Origin: Mactra quadrangularis
Lineage: Eukaryota; Mollusca; Bivalvia; Venerida; Mactridae
NCBI GenBank assembly: GCA_025267735.1
Contig: CM046299.1
Location: 39,198,887-39,262,886, forward strand
Reading direction: 5' to 3'
DNA: 64,000 bases
Part shown: positions 1 through 11,864 of the stretch, one piece after another
How positions within the stretch are numbered: the first letter of the stretch is position 1
Layout: every line of letters starts with the position of its first letter
The notes under the pieces: generated by a model
Seen by the model: only the letters and a program-made list of their open reading frames with translations
Databases searched by the model: none
What the model was told of the DNA's origin: nothing
Translations under genes and position numbers: made by a program

Positions 1-1398
1 CATTTAATACTTTCATTACACAAAATCAGCTGACCTCCCTATTTTATGTAATACCTGAGTCCAAAATATGTAAACAAACCGAGTCGTTTGTCTCAAGTTA
101 TCCTAAACGAGCTATAGTAGATTGAGATTTGCAAATATTTTATTTGAAAAGATAAGACTGATAGAGTTTTGGAAAATTACATTTAATATTTATTCTAATG
201 TAAATATATAAATACCAATATCGAAATTATTTTTTTTAAGAAATAAGTTTGCAGATTTCATCTAATAACAGAATCGTCAATTGCTTCATTACATATTGTT
301 GTAAATATTATATATTTTAACTGTTAGAGATTTTATCATTTGAAAACAAATTTGATAGGATTCAAATGTAATATTTTAATAATATACCCTTTTGTCATTT
401 TAAGCGGACTGTATAAATAAAGAAGCCTAATCGTGTAACATTGACTTTTAATTCTTACTTTTACCGAGTTCTATTGACGATCTTTTCCAACTATGATTAA
501 GTATAGCGGACCAGTTAATTTTAAGAACGTAAGATTTACGGACCAGGTTATAAATCGAGCAGATGTAAGATTATTTCTTGCGGACTTTTTTAATTATGAA
601 GAGTTTTGTACTATATTGACGGACTATTGACCTAAGGTATCACTGCAGCGGACCAGGTAATTTCAAGAGATTTAAAATGACGGACATTTACACCTAGGTG
701 AAAAGCTCGCCAGTTTTTAATTTGTTCGAATGGATTATGTTTTCTCGTGTCCGAGTAAATTTTTTCACGTGTGAAAATGTCCTTTGAACCTTACATTACT
801 TGTTTTCTATATTTGCTGGCATGTAATTTTAAAAAGAAATATGATTTCTATTCGAAATAGCTTGCCTTTTGTAGTTTTTTTTTGTAACGATATGACTACT
901 CTCCAATGCATCCGTTAGAAAGATTCACTCGTTGACTTTCTGCCTCTGCTAAAATACTACTTGCAAACTGATATTTCTATTTTTATATTTTACACACATT
1001 TAAATTGCATGGCTGTCTTGTGAGTTTTTAAAAAAATAAATGCAACAAATGTTCTCGCCTGTAATATCAAATTGTCGAAATTCAAGGATGTTAGACAGTT
1101 TTACATTAGTTAGATAACGGAAAATTAACAAAAAAGAAAGTAACCGTTGATTTTTTAGAACGTACATCTCTGATCTTTCACCTATAAACATAGTGCAACT
1201 TATTGAAATTAAAAACAAAGTCTAGCCACGATATATGACGTAATACGAGGCTGCATTCATCATTAGTATGATAATATCATATAAGGCGCTGTTTACACAC
1301 TCAACCAATACAAATGCGTATAAAGTATTGCAGCTACACTGGAATTTGGTAAACGTTCATTGGCCGTTTAAAGGTTCATAGTAAAGGTTAATATCATT
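1..1398. other. AT-rich stretch, no gene recognised
   Basis: No convincing open frame or RNA gene. A short motif of the form GCGGACCAG(T/G)TAATTT recurs at 506-525 and 648-666, with a weaker form at 537-551, so part of this may be an old repeat. A TATA-like string (TATAAATAAAG) lies at 412-422 but has no associated coding sequence. Confidence 0.4.
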
Positions 1399-1422
1399 AT
1401 CGCCGGTCGTTGGACCGGCGAT
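1399..1422. repeat. 10-bp perfect inverted repeat with 4-nt loop
   Basis: ATCGCCGGTC at 1399-1408 pairs exactly with GACCGGCGAT at 1413-1422 around GTTG. It sits at the left edge of repeat R1 and is GC-rich in an AT-rich neighbourhood, so it may be a terminal structure of that repeat. Confidence 0.6.
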
Positions 1423-1825
1423 ATAGACAATTGTCAATATTTGAGCAATTTGTAGTCAACACCGGTTGCCTAAAGCCAATCAAAACGATGCATTTGAGGT
1501 CACATCATGAAAAAATGGTCGTCGAAAAGTCAAATTAGGGGTTCATGAATGGGCATGTCGAAGCCATGTTTTGTTGGGTTACCTGCTTCAATTAATTACC
1601 GAAAATACCTATATAAACATGTGCCAGTTAATAGACAGTTGCAATATAAGACCAAGAAAAAATGCTTCACCATATGTAACATGTTTTATTCTTTCTAAAA
1701 CTCGCATTTGTTGAAAAATTGCAAAACTAACTTCTCTTTTTCGGGCGAATCTAAATCAACGGTTTTACATGGGGCGCGCTAATTCCTGGTATTCTATAAA
1801 TAGACTCAGTGGTTTTACATATCTT
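1420..1825 (+). repeat. Dispersed repeat R1, copy 1
   Basis: About 400 bp that reappears in reverse complement at 28860-29310. Matching blocks include the segment around CATTTGAGGTCACATCATGA (1491-1510), the AAACTCGCATTTGTTGAA block near 1700, and GCTAATTCCTGGTATTCTAT near 1778. It is clearly an interspersed element, but its class and exact ends are not determined. Confidence 0.65.
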
Positions 1826-1828
1826 TAC

Positions 1829-2042
1829 CAGCCCCGTGTTCAGTAACTACTGTTAGCTAACGTTACGGATACGGGAGAACTCAACCTGAAGCCAACTCAA
1901 CCTGTGCAATACTCAACACAAAGTTGGGACAACTCAATCCGTTAGTATGATATTGAGTTGTCTCGGGTTGAGCTGTCGATTTGTTAAGTTGTTCCGATTG
2001 TACCGTTACAGAATGTTCAAGATAACTGAACACGCTGCTGGG
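1829..2042 (+). mobile_element. R2, TIR-like element rich in CAACTCAAC motifs, copy 1
   Basis: The ends are imperfect inverted repeats: CCCCGTGTTCAGTAACT on the left against CAGCGTGTTCAGTTATCT read from the right end. The interior repeats AACTCAAC-type words on both strands, including the perfect pair GACAACTCAAT / ATTGAGTTGTC. The core reappears in reverse complement at 30983-31140. A MITE is likely. Confidence 0.55.
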
Positions 2043-2997
2043 CACGCTATTTATTGTATTCTAAAATAAATATACTCGAGACGGTATAAGATGCTAACCC
2101 ATATTGCTTGAATGTTTTTACTCTATGGAGTATACACGGCTAAACGGCGGTTCAAGCATTTTTGGAAATGCTTATACATGTACTACAACACGTTTTAAAG
2201 CAGCGAATGAATGTAATACGTTCACTGAGCTGCAATGGGAGTGTAAGGTATTACCTAGTACAAGGGCTTTACCCAAGTATACGATATATATATCGAATAC
2301 TTGTATTGTAGGTTCTCTGATATATCAGATCGATCGTTTCCGTATCGAACCAAACATCGATCAATGACAGTTATGCTTTTGTATAATTCAAAATCCTGGC
2401 CTGCAGATCGGTTGATATCTGTTACTCACTGTTCCTGCCAAAACTATTTGTCAGGATTTTTAAACTTTTTCTTTATTTATCTTTTTCCAACGTACACTTA
2501 ATCCTGCCTGTAACACTCGAGAGAGGGATTGGCAGTATAAAGAGATAAAGTATTTTGTATAGCAAATCAACAGCCTGCTGCTTCTGGACAGTTCAGTATG
2601 GGCTAATCTGTGGACGAACTCTAATGATTATTATGACACACCTTTACGTCTTAAACCGGTTACGTCATGTTTTGTTCTTGGGAAGTAGCTGTTGCGGTTA
2701 AAAGGCCTCTTTTTATGTACTTTGATTTCATTTTGCCCGGAGACCAACGATCGCCCCTTATTATACAGATCACTTTTGGGAACCAATAGTCATACAGATT
2801 GATAAGGACAGATCCGCAATGTAAGGAGCACTTGACTGAACAGAAGCGATAAGTGATGTAAATAGCTTCTGTTCTGGAAGACTATGTTTTTTCCTTTTGC
2901 CGATCTTTTTAAGCGTCATGCAAATATGAATTACTGGAAATAAATCCAACTGAAACCAAACATCCTGTCGGCATAAAGATGGTGTCTAGATCCAGAC
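2043..2997. other. No gene recognised
   Basis: An open frame at about 2104-2367 has a plausible amino-acid mix but no family resemblance and no good splice sites. Nothing else stands out. Confidence 0.4.
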
Positions 2998-3076
2998 CAT
3001 TCTCGTACCCCAAGGTTATCAAGATTCTCGATCTAACTAGTATCGAGAATCTTACCAGGCTCTGGGAACGAGAATG
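2998..3076. repeat. Compound palindrome (hairpin), ~79 bp
   Basis: An inner perfect 12-bp stem, AAGATTCTCGAT (3021-3032) against ATCGAGAATCTT (3042-3053), lies inside an outer imperfect stem, CATTCTCGTACCC against GGGAACGAGAATG. This is the structure of a short palindromic MITE; transcribed, it would form a long hairpin. Confidence 0.6.
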
Positions 3077-4948
3077 TTACATATGATCAGGAAAACGTTT
3101 TATAACAAGTTACCTTTTTATTACTGAAAAACCTTAACATGACAATTCAATGTAATGCTTTTTTAAGTTACCTTTAAATTATACTTAATAATTCTTTTTT
3201 TTTGTTTGCCGTCACAATCCCTTTGCTGCATTTCGCAGCAATTTTTTACTTGTTATATAGTATTCTTTAATCAAAAAATAAGTTCAGGACATCGTTCCTC
3301 CAGCACTCCAGTGCTTTGATTTAGAAGTTATTTAATGCGCTATTTCATGTCACTTTTCTAACAAGAGTAATCTGCAAAAACCAAATCCTTGTTTACCTCT
3401 TTAGTTACAGACACTGTTATCAGATGCACAATGCAATTGTCATGTGATAGATAAAATTTCATGTTCCCATACAAATGACAATGAAAATATTTAGAAAGCA
3501 TACAACATGCAGACAGTTTACCCACACATAAGACAATAGATACATTGAACAAATCTGAGCTCTAATTATCAGCTGGTTGGAGATTCACTTTCAGTAAAAA
3601 ATGTACAAGTAAGATTGCGAACATTAACATGGTCATTATTTAAAACAAGCTATCATATTACCCCACTTCATAAGGTGTAGACAGCCACTTTTCAACCCAC
3701 TGCATATTTTTTATAAAAAATGGCGCACACAAACAATAGAGTTTTTATTGTGCTTTATCATCATGACATTTTTTAAATTTTAACCAAACCCTTAGATCTC
3801 ATTACCAAGTTTCTTAATTACAGCTTAGGTTGATACTTAAACCACTAATTACCATAGTAAAACAAGTAGACAAAACTTTGTTAACATAACTTTAGCCATT
3901 GGCATTAATATAATCTAAAGTCAATCAGGCTTGCAGGGAGGGGGGATAATCTTCAAACACAGAGGTGCTTGCTCCCCCCACCATATTCACAATGATAAAT
4001 CATTTGTGACAAATTGAACATATGTCCTTCTGACATAACTATGCTCAATTTACTAAATATGGATATTTGCACTATTAAGTCAGTTAGCTCTCGGGATTCA
4101 TAGTAAAAAACATGTAGTTTTTGATAAATAATTATCAGATTAATATGAGCACCATTCTTGGGGGACCTGAACATCAGATTTATGAACATTTGCTTGGAAT
4201 CTGGACTCCACTGTATAACAAAATTGATTTAGAACTTTATTAAGTACAACTGAAAACTATACTGATCAAGAACCACAATTAAACATCATATACAGACTTG
4301 ATATAAGCCATATCCATGTGAACCAGGGACTAACCTACAATGCAAACCAGTGTGGCAACCAACCAGCTGTATACTTAACTGCTACACCACAGTACTGGTA
4401 ATGACAGACAGAAATAACCACATATTTATAGATTTTAAATTTATTACCAACTTACACAGCATGCATTGAAATCTGATATAAAAGGTTAAACAGAGAAGTA
4501 ACTGAGACATAACACTATTTACCATCCTAATGTTTATATAACATGAAAAAAAACATCAAGATTTCACAGCCAACAAAATGTCTCTATACAGTCTGACACA
4601 TACTTAGTTTAACATACCATTTTTTTAAAAATAAAATTTTGTGGTTCATTCATAGTTTTCGTTCCATAGAGTGACTGATATTAACATCTGAAACCTGTTT
4701 GTTGAAAATTATGAATAATGCAAATATCTTTTAATTATGGTATAAGATATCCCCAAATATTACACATACTTAATAAGTTATAAAAATTGGGAGATAATCA
4801 ACTAAACAAACTACAACAGATTGCACATACTGCACAAAATGGTGATACTATCAAGATAATGTATGTATAATAAAACATCAAATATTTCAATGAATTTTGA
4901 TGAATGGTTTTCCCATATACATGTCAACTGATCAGTATTTAGTATCTG
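3077..4948. other. No gene recognised; one weak tRNA-like patch
   Basis: AT-rich. The minus strand at about 4318-4400 has a box-A-like string (TGGTGTAGCAGTT) followed by a poor box B, so it may be a decayed SINE head. Otherwise nothing is identifiable. Confidence 0.35.
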
Positions 4949-5799
4949 TAGGGCTGTCACCATACGCCTAAAGCATATCACAGTATATTGCAATATAGCT
5001 GCACAGTATCAAGATACGCACCACAATATATTGTGGGCTTTTAGATTTTGTTGAGCCTCCACTGTTTATAACAGAAACATAGTAAACCTTTTAGTTACAT
5101 ACAGTTACCCCATTAATAATTTTGTTGTTTTTGAAATATCATAAGGGCCTGTGTAACCCCGGTGTGTTTGATTCACTTTACCTTTCCGATTGAGAATAAA
5201 ATGATTGAATAACCAGGAACACTGTCCGGGCATGTTCTCATTGTGCTGACAAAAGGAGTGGTGTATTGAAACCAGTGACTTCATTACGCGTGAAAAATGG
5301 CATACTGAAAAGACAACATTATCATATACAGAGGGGAAGCAGAGGAAACTTGTAAAAATCAGTTTCATTCATGTATAATGAGTGCAAATTATTTCAAAAT
5401 GATTTAGTTTTTTAAACATTTTTGCACGGTAGAATCTAGCCTCTGTCTATCTGGTCATTTAGAACTAAAATATTTTTATGCACATAAAAAGATGCTTGGG
5501 TTGGAAGAAACAATCGAACCCTTAGCTGCAGAACATCCTGGCAATCAAGTCATGGATGTCATGCTAATTTCACAACTTCCTGTCCAAAGTATTCGATTCA
5601 AGAACCTGTTTTGCATAAGTTTCATTCAATATTTGGACTTAAGTTTTAATTAAAATTAACCATGGAAAACTGACATTTCACTACTTTCATTTCGCTAAGA
5701 AAGAATTTTCCAGTGAAATAAAAAAATATCATTAAATTTGTACCATAGTATGTATTGCAGCACTGTACAGCAATTTACCAGTATATTGTGACAGCACTA
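4949..5799. mobile_element. hAT-like non-autonomous element, ~850 bp
   Basis: The left end TAGGGCTGTCACCATA matches the reverse complement of the right end, TAGTGCTGTCACAATA, at 14 of 16 positions. Flanking 8-mers AGTATCTG (4941-4948) and GTATTCTG (5800-5807) look like an eroded 8-bp target-site duplication, as made by hAT elements. A perfect 16-bp palindrome lies at 5021-5036. No transposase frame is visible. Confidence 0.45.
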
Positions 5800-5847
5800 G
5801 TATTCTGCATCATATTTTACATAAAAATGTTTTCCATTTTGCTTTTC

Positions 5848-5998
5848 ATGATCTGCTAGTCAGGAACCAAACCCTATGATCAGCTACAAACTGAAACCAA
5901 CTCCAATGATTTGCAACAGTTTGTATAAAAAAACACCAATGATCTGCTACAGCCTGAAACCAAACTCTACAATTTGCTACAATCGGGAACCAAACCCA
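5848..5998. repeat. Minisatellite, about 5 units of ~30 bp
   Basis: Degenerate tandem units of the form ATGATCTGCTACAGcctGAAACCAAACTC start near 5848, 5876, 5908, 5939 and 5968. Unit length is 28-33 bp and several units are multiples of three. This keeps the minus strand open and produces a repetitive WF-x-x-VADH-type peptide there, which is a consequence of the repeat and not evidence of a gene. Confidence 0.65.
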
Positions 5999-6079
5999 GA
6001 TTTTCTGATAAGATTGCATCATCACTCTAAAAAGTAAGGAACAATTTATGCAATAAGTTACTATCAAAACCAAACAAAT

Positions 6080-6337
6080 AATGCTCACTAGTAATACCCC
6101 CGCAAAAATCTAAAAATATGCGACAAACCGGAAGTAGATGAGCAAGGAGCATGAAATCGCTTTACACCACATGGGACTATAGGATGAAGCAATATGCAAA
6201 GTATTAGGCTGCTGCATGTTATAGTTGCTGAGAAAACTGCGACGGAAATTTTGTAACGGACGGACGGACGAATGGACGGACGGACGCATGGACAAGGGTA
6301 AAACAGTATACCCCCCTCTTCTTCGAAGCGGGGGTAT
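6080..6337 (+). mobile_element. MITE family I (ATACCCCCGC ends), copy 1
   Basis: A ~258-bp element, closely similar and same-strand to 26435-26694. It starts AATGCTCACTAG then ATACCCCCGC and ends in a GCGGGGGTAT hairpin around CTTCTTCGAAG. An ACGGACGGACGG tract lies near the 3' end. Open frames on the minus strand of both copies are by-products of the conserved element sequence. Confidence 0.75.
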
Positions 6338-6949
6338 AAATACATGTATGTTCAGTGACTAATTCTGTTGGATAAAAATACAAAATTCTAGTAATAGTAA
6401 ATCATATTAAATTGAAATTGACCGTACATGACCTTTTATGCATTAGAAACAATATTAAGAGATTTCACAAATCATCTTGTAACATTTAGCACTTTTTAAT
6501 GACTTAAAAGCTTCATTTTTGAATAATTAGGTAATTAAAAATAACAATTAAGATTATTCACCATCACACATCACAAAGTATGTGAAAATAAAATTAGAAG
6601 TATTTTATCAAAGTAACCTAGATTTGTTGAGGAAATGATGACTTTTATTATAAAATAAAATGAGCTCATCCATTGTTCACATTTAGACATACATCAAATT
6701 AACAAGAACGGTACAAGAAGGTATTGGTGAGATCTAGCATTGTCTAATGACATTCTTACAATTCCTTACATAGCTTCAGCTTAGAGTGGCATTTGTTGTG
6801 ATCATATTAGGGACCTCAACACTAACTGTTCCCTTCAAACTTAAATATTCCAAGTTTAAGATTCATATCAAACCCCTCTCTCAATATTAAGTATTGACAT
6901 TTGCAACATTGTCATCATGATATTGTTTAATTTCATTAGAATGTCTTAG
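6338..6949. other. No gene recognised
   Basis: Very AT-rich sequence with no structured repeat, RNA gene or supported open frame. Confidence 0.4.
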
Positions 6950-7165
6950 ACACATACATTCACCCTGATGATTTAAATACTCAATATTTATTATATGCTT
7001 TCCAGTGGAATACTGCAATTTATCGGTGAAATAAAAGTAGATATTCCACTGTTTAGAAATAATGAAAATAAATTTGTTATTTCCACTGTTTGGATGCATG
7101 ATTGTTCTGAAAGCATATCAGACTCAGTTTGAAAGCATATAATAAACAGAATTTTGTTTACTTAG
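6950..7165 (+). mobile_element. MITE family E, copy 1, beside a family-F-like end
   Basis: ATTATATGCTTTC at 6990-7002 is the exact inverse of GAAAGCATATAAT at 7131-7143, bounding a 154-bp core. Flanking sequence and interior match copies at 22520-22995 (+) and 63118-63433 (-). Just upstream, 6952-6985 resembles the left terminus of family F (ACATACATTCACCCTGATGA). Confidence 0.6.
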
Positions 7166-7257
7166 GTGCAAGTTTATTTGATTATGCCTGTCGGTACTTA
7201 CTACAGCACTTTTGTGCTATAAATGTATAGGGATTATAGTACAAAAATCAGTACATT

Positions 7258-7512
7258 AAAAGCTCAGTTGGCAGCACATCTAACTCAAAATCTAGAAGTC
7301 ATGGATTCCACTTTGAAGCAGGACCCACACAATTATTATTTAGTATGGTAATGAGATATTTTCTATGGCCATTCTTAGTATTTACTAAATACTAGTTTTG
7401 AAGCTTAAGTCGACAGATCTAGACGTATCTTGGGACTGTGAGAATGACAAAATTTTAATGACCACTGCAAAATGACTAAAAATGTTGAAATGTAGCTCAA
7501 AGAAACACCAAA
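7258..7512 (+). mobile_element. SINE family C, copy 1
   Basis: The tRNA-like head has a box A (AAGCTCAGTTGGCAGC) and a weak box B (CATGGATTCCACTT). A body with GCAGGACCCACACA and a 3' part with CTGCAAAATGACTAAAAATG follow. The same body occurs at 50728-51008 and 51834-52012. Confidence 0.5.
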
Positions 7513-8440
7513 CCTTTCATTTTGTTGTAAGGATTCTAACCTGTGACACCCAGTTGAAGTTAAAGTTCAGTGTAATCACAACTACCTCACAAAATCAAAT
7601 TAATATAAATTCTACCATACCCTCAGCCCTCTGTTACCATGTCTAACAATCTTGGTCAAGTGTTGTCAGATTTTGAACATTTTTACACCATCTAACATAG
7701 AGTATACAACATTTTTATCAATAAACTAGCCAAGTTACTTGCTAATTTGACAAGACTACCCATGTTACCATTCATGAATGTCTGCCATAATTATCAATCA
7801 AAATGTTCCGCTGTTTCACAATGAGGCTATAAATAATACTTTAGTTGGTTTCTGGAAGGTAATCATCAAAAACTTTATTGTTTTGTTTTGGCCATTAAAA
7901 ACACTGTTGGTTTTCAAGGCCATAAAAATAACTGTGGTTTTTTGGCCATCAATCTAGAATAGTTACTTTCAAGTGTTTTCAAAACTGGTGCTCAAGCAAG
8001 TTTTTACATAAACTTTTTTAAGAGTGATTTTGAGAAAAGAAAAAAAGAAAATAATGGCCTACCATTATCTGTTTACAGTTTGAGATCAGGAAAACTGTAA
8101 AGTACACCAGTACTCCAACAGCAGTAAATTTGTAACTCAAGTATGTTACAGTAGAGCAGTATCACACCACAGTTCTACTATCACCATTAGCCATTACTTG
8201 TATAATCTCCTACAAAATACAAAAATAACAAAATTTTCAGTTTATATGTTGTTAATTTGATTTTATTTCATTGAACTACTATTTCATCAATGATTCAATA
8301 ATACCATGGGGGCTGGTTGACACCTTACCAATTTTCTTGGACTATAATGCCAATAGCTTAGACCATCGTCTTTAAACTTTCTATATATAGCTTTATAATG
8401 TGATTTTGAGTTTTTATACCTAAGTCAGCTAGATAACACC
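7513..8440. other. No gene recognised
   Basis: AT-rich. Around 7890-7960 the phrase GGCCAT plus AAAAAcACTGT plus GGTTTT recurs twice, a minor local duplication. No RNA gene or supported coding sequence. Confidence 0.35.
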
Positions 8441-8797
8441 CCAGTTACACATACGGTGGGACTTAAATCGGTCCTCAATCGGTTGATTATTTCTCTCATC
8501 TGTTGTCATTGGTAACTGCATTTCAGACTTCATGTGTAACCGGGTTTCGGCGATTCGGATCAGTGTTAGATCGGTAGTTCGTTTTCTTTCAGTTATGAAC
8601 GGAACCGACAAACATCGATTTAGCACTGACATCTCCGATTTGTCGCCGATTTTAAATCACTTATCACAAGCTATTTGGAAAAGATGAGTCTCATAGGTGA
8701 AAACTAACCCTCTTTCCCCATCAGAGATTCATATTAGTACATCAGTGGCTTATCAGAGGCAAATCGGTGATATCCGTCATAGACAGCTTGTCAATTA

Positions 8798-10298
8798 CAG
8801 TAGAGTCTCACCTAACGACCGGTCCGATAATAAGACCAACTACATAATACGGGCAGTTTTTGAAAGACCCGAATTATTTTCTCTATATTTCAATAGTCGT
8901 AAGGTCCGATAATAAGACCGTTCTGCTATTCCGTAATACGACCGCTTTTTTAGACCCAACCACTCTAATTGCACTTATTTGGAGTCCAATATTACGACCA
9001 GTCTACAGCAGTCGTTGACACGTTGTGTAACAACTTTTTATCAAGTGTATACAACTTAATTGATTTTTGACATGTATACTATTACGTAATAGGTATGACA
9101 AGATACCCATAGTAACCACAAAATAAGTGATAAAAACATCGTTAACATTGATCAATAACAAAAGAATTGTTTGTAAAATGTAATTGTCAATGATTGCAAA
9201 TGTTTGGTGAAGTGAAACGGCCCTCAAGTCCCTTAGTCCCTAAAACCAACTAAACTTTGTCGCGAATTATTTTTTTAATAATTCAAGATTAATTAAAAAT
9301 AAAGTTAAACAGACGGACTGCGATAATCTATATTTTTGTTTGATATATCAAACTCAAATTAGTTAAGAATGCGTTTCGTCTGCTTACGTAAGCGTTCTTA
9401 CAGAGGGTTCTAAACAAAGAAAACGAAAGTAGCATTTCCTTTACAACTATGTGAAAAGTCGTCTGGCTCATCAATTTGCATACGGTTTTTAGCAAATAGG
9501 TTCCAGTTATCTGATTATTTTGCGTACATTTCTAATTTTAATTTGTTAAAATTAAAATAACTGCCAAAATTAAAATGAAACATAACATCGTGTCGGATAG
9601 GTATAAACTCCAGTATACGGAACAGCGCGATGGGTATAAAGTCTATCGACGGTACGGACTTCGTGAATTTTGCGGTGACGAAAAAATATTGTCAGTCAGT
9701 TTCTTGGTTAGATTATCAATTTACAAAATATCATTAAAGGCATAGGCGGATCTAGCAGGGGGGGGGTCCAGGGGGGGTCTGGATTTTCTCCGAGAATTTC
9801 ATAAATGGACTTGTTCATAAGTGTATTTCTTGACTTAAGTTATTTTTAAGTAGCATGAAGCAGTTTTTCTCAATGCTTAAAATAGATTTAATGGTTATGT
9901 AGTTTTTATTATTTATATGTTGCATTATTCTGCAGAAAGTGTATAATGTGGTTGTGGTTCGAAAGTTTGGACTCCCCTAGAAAGTTAAGACCTCCCCCCA
10001 GAAAAAAAATTTGGATCTGCCCCTGAAAGGACTGTGATTTAAACAGTGTCTGAAATTATATAAGTTAAATGCATATGTTTGGAAATAATAGCATGAGTAT
10101 TCTTACTTTCTATTTGTACATTGTAACCATTAACAAGACATTTTAACTGTATGAATAGTCACTGGCAACGTTAATAATTTTAGGTACCTAACTGTTATAC
10201 TCAATATATAAATAGGTGGGTTCGCTATTAAGACCGACTCGCTATTAAGACCACTTTCTGTAAGACCGCCAGGTGGTCTTATTAGCAGAACTTTACTG
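8798..10298. mobile_element. pogo/Tigger-like Tc1-mariner element, degenerate, ~1.5 kb
   Basis: The left end CAGTAGAGTCTCACCTAACG and the reverse complement of the right end, CAGTAAAGTTCTGCTAATAA, form imperfect TIRs flanked by TA on both sides (8796-8797, 10299-10300). Subterminal words such as TAATAAGACC, TATTAAGACC and AATACGACC recur at both ends, as expected of repeated transposase-binding sites. No intact transposase frame remains. The interior hosts a smaller element at 9741-10025. Confidence 0.55.
9741..10025 (+). mobile_element. Short TIR element family J, copy 1 (285 bp)
   Basis: It starts CATAGGCGGATCT and ends GGATCTGCCCCTG, imperfect inverted repeats. It is flanked by the perfect 5-bp repeat AAAGG (9736-9740 and 10026-10030). 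A G-tract follows the left end and a C-tract precedes the right end. A related 183-bp copy lies at 58977-59159, also with a 5-bp duplication. Confidence 0.6.
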
Positions 10299-10520
10299 TA
10301 GTAATTCATTTGAAATATTTACTGATCTAGAATTTTAAACATTTTAAACATCCTGATTAGTTTTTACTGATGATACTCATCTTTCCCCAATAGCTTGTGA
10401 TAAGTGATAAATCGGCGGCCAATTGGAGACGTCGGTGCTAAATCTGTGTTTGTCGGTTCCGTTCTTAACTGGACAAAACTAACTACAGATCTATCACTGA
10501 TTGCCATATGTAACTGGGCC

Positions 10521-11552
10521 CTAACATAACAGAAAGTTAGAGACAAGCATGCTTTAAGAACCTAGTCTTAATAAATTATATTGCTAAATTTCAATAAAAA
10601 GTGTTAAGTGAAAGCAAGAACTGATAAAAGAAGCGTCCTGGAAATTTTGGTAGGTGTGTCGGCCTCTGTTCATAACCTAATAAAAGTGCTGACAAACAGT
10701 GCAAAATCTAATTATAAAATTACCTTTCTGAAAAGTCATGCAACATGGTCACCATGAGGTTTGAATTTCAGCATATTTGAGGAGGTAAGCTTCAGGTTTT
10801 CTAAAATGCACATTGATGTTAATCTCATTAGGGACACTCTACTTTAAATCAGACCAAGAAAATATTGTCAGAGAGCTCCTTCAAACAAAATTGAAATTAG
10901 TTAAGTATAGCATTTGTCTACAAATTTATTTATCTTTCCTCATAATATCATTTTTCTGGTTACATTGTTGCTTTTTTATACAAAATGTTGTTTTCAATAC
11001 ATAACTCAAGAATTTTGCACAAAATTTCCCCCCAAAATTCAAAATCATACATGAAATATTTTAGTCATAATAAAAAACTATAAAAAACAAAAGTTTCAAA
11101 GGGACAAATTAAATAACAAGCATCATTCAATAAAAACACCATAAAACTGACCATAAAAAATGAAAGCAAATTTGTCAAATTTCATATCACTATAAAATAC
11201 AAACCATATGTTAAACTATTGTTATCTAAAGTATCCTAAATGATTTTATACTTTTCACAACTATAGGAAAAAGCCATATTAATTTTTTTCTAAAAAATCT
11301 TTTTTATAATACAGGCAACTGTGAAATGACATTATATTTATTAGGTTACATGCATTAATGCCAATATAGCTTTTTTGACATTATTTTAAAGTACGGTTAT
11401 ATTTAAAGTACATACTAGAAAATAAAAAGAAAATGAATTATATTGTTCTACAAACATTTTTTTTCATTATGGTAAATGTTTGTATCAAAATAACACATAA
11501 ATTTGTATTCAAGCTGAATTAAGGCTACATTTCTTAAGACGTAGATCATTTA
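10521..11552. other. AT-rich stretch, no gene recognised
   Basis: Long A/T runs, especially 11000-11500, and no structured element or supported coding frame. Confidence 0.4.
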
Positions 11553-11864
11553 GATGGGGAACCCACATGACTTCATCCTGGCATATTTTACCATGTTTGA
11601 AAAGTGGGTGGCTCAACTAAGGTAGGTTTTTGGCTTATTTTGAACTTATCATACGGCATATATTTTTCCCAAGAATTAGCGTATAAACCCTCTGCTTATG
11701 AGATAATTGCAGCAGTAGTGTCTAATTGTTTTCCTGGAAAATCAGCTGTTTTGACTAATTTGGGAAACAAATTTTGGATCAAACAAAAATGCTTGAGAGT
11801 TGAGCGACTCACTTACCATACATGGTAAAAGACTCCCAGATGAAGTCAAGTTGGTTTTCCACTG
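11553..11864. mobile_element. Foldback/long-TIR element, ~310 bp
   Basis: About 70 bp at the left (11553-11624) is inverted at the right (11795-11864). Paired words are GACTTCATC(C)TGG, TTTTACCATGT and GTG(G/A)GT(G/C)GCTCAACT. The ~170-bp centre is unique. An open frame inside (11604-11828) crosses both arms and is probably not a gene. Confidence 0.6.

Larger units (their letters stand above)
8441..10520. mobile_element. Outer DNA element with ~140-bp inverted arms, interrupted by a pogo-like element
   Basis: The segment 8556-8695 returns as an inverted, ~75-80% similar copy at 10372-10505. Shared words include CGGAACCGACAAACA-type and TAGCTTGTGATAAGTGAT-type strings. Both extremes carry CCAGTTACA(C/T)AT in inverted orientation. 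Removing the inner element (8798-10298) leaves a foldback-type element of about 580 bp. Class and target-site duplication are unclear. Confidence 0.5.

Noticed and set aside
2104..2367. 87-codon + strand frame with several Cys and Thr
   Set aside because: Chance length, non-ATG first codon, no good donor or acceptor, no recognisable domain.
5846..6088. Minus-strand frame with repeated WF-x-x-VADH peptide
   Set aside because: Produced by a minisatellite with units near a multiple of three. No start context or flanking support.
6088..6345. Similar 85-89-codon minus-strand frames in both family I MITEs (also 26444-26713)
   Set aside because: They cover the whole element, including its terminal hairpin and GACG tract. 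Conservation reflects recent transposition, not protein function.
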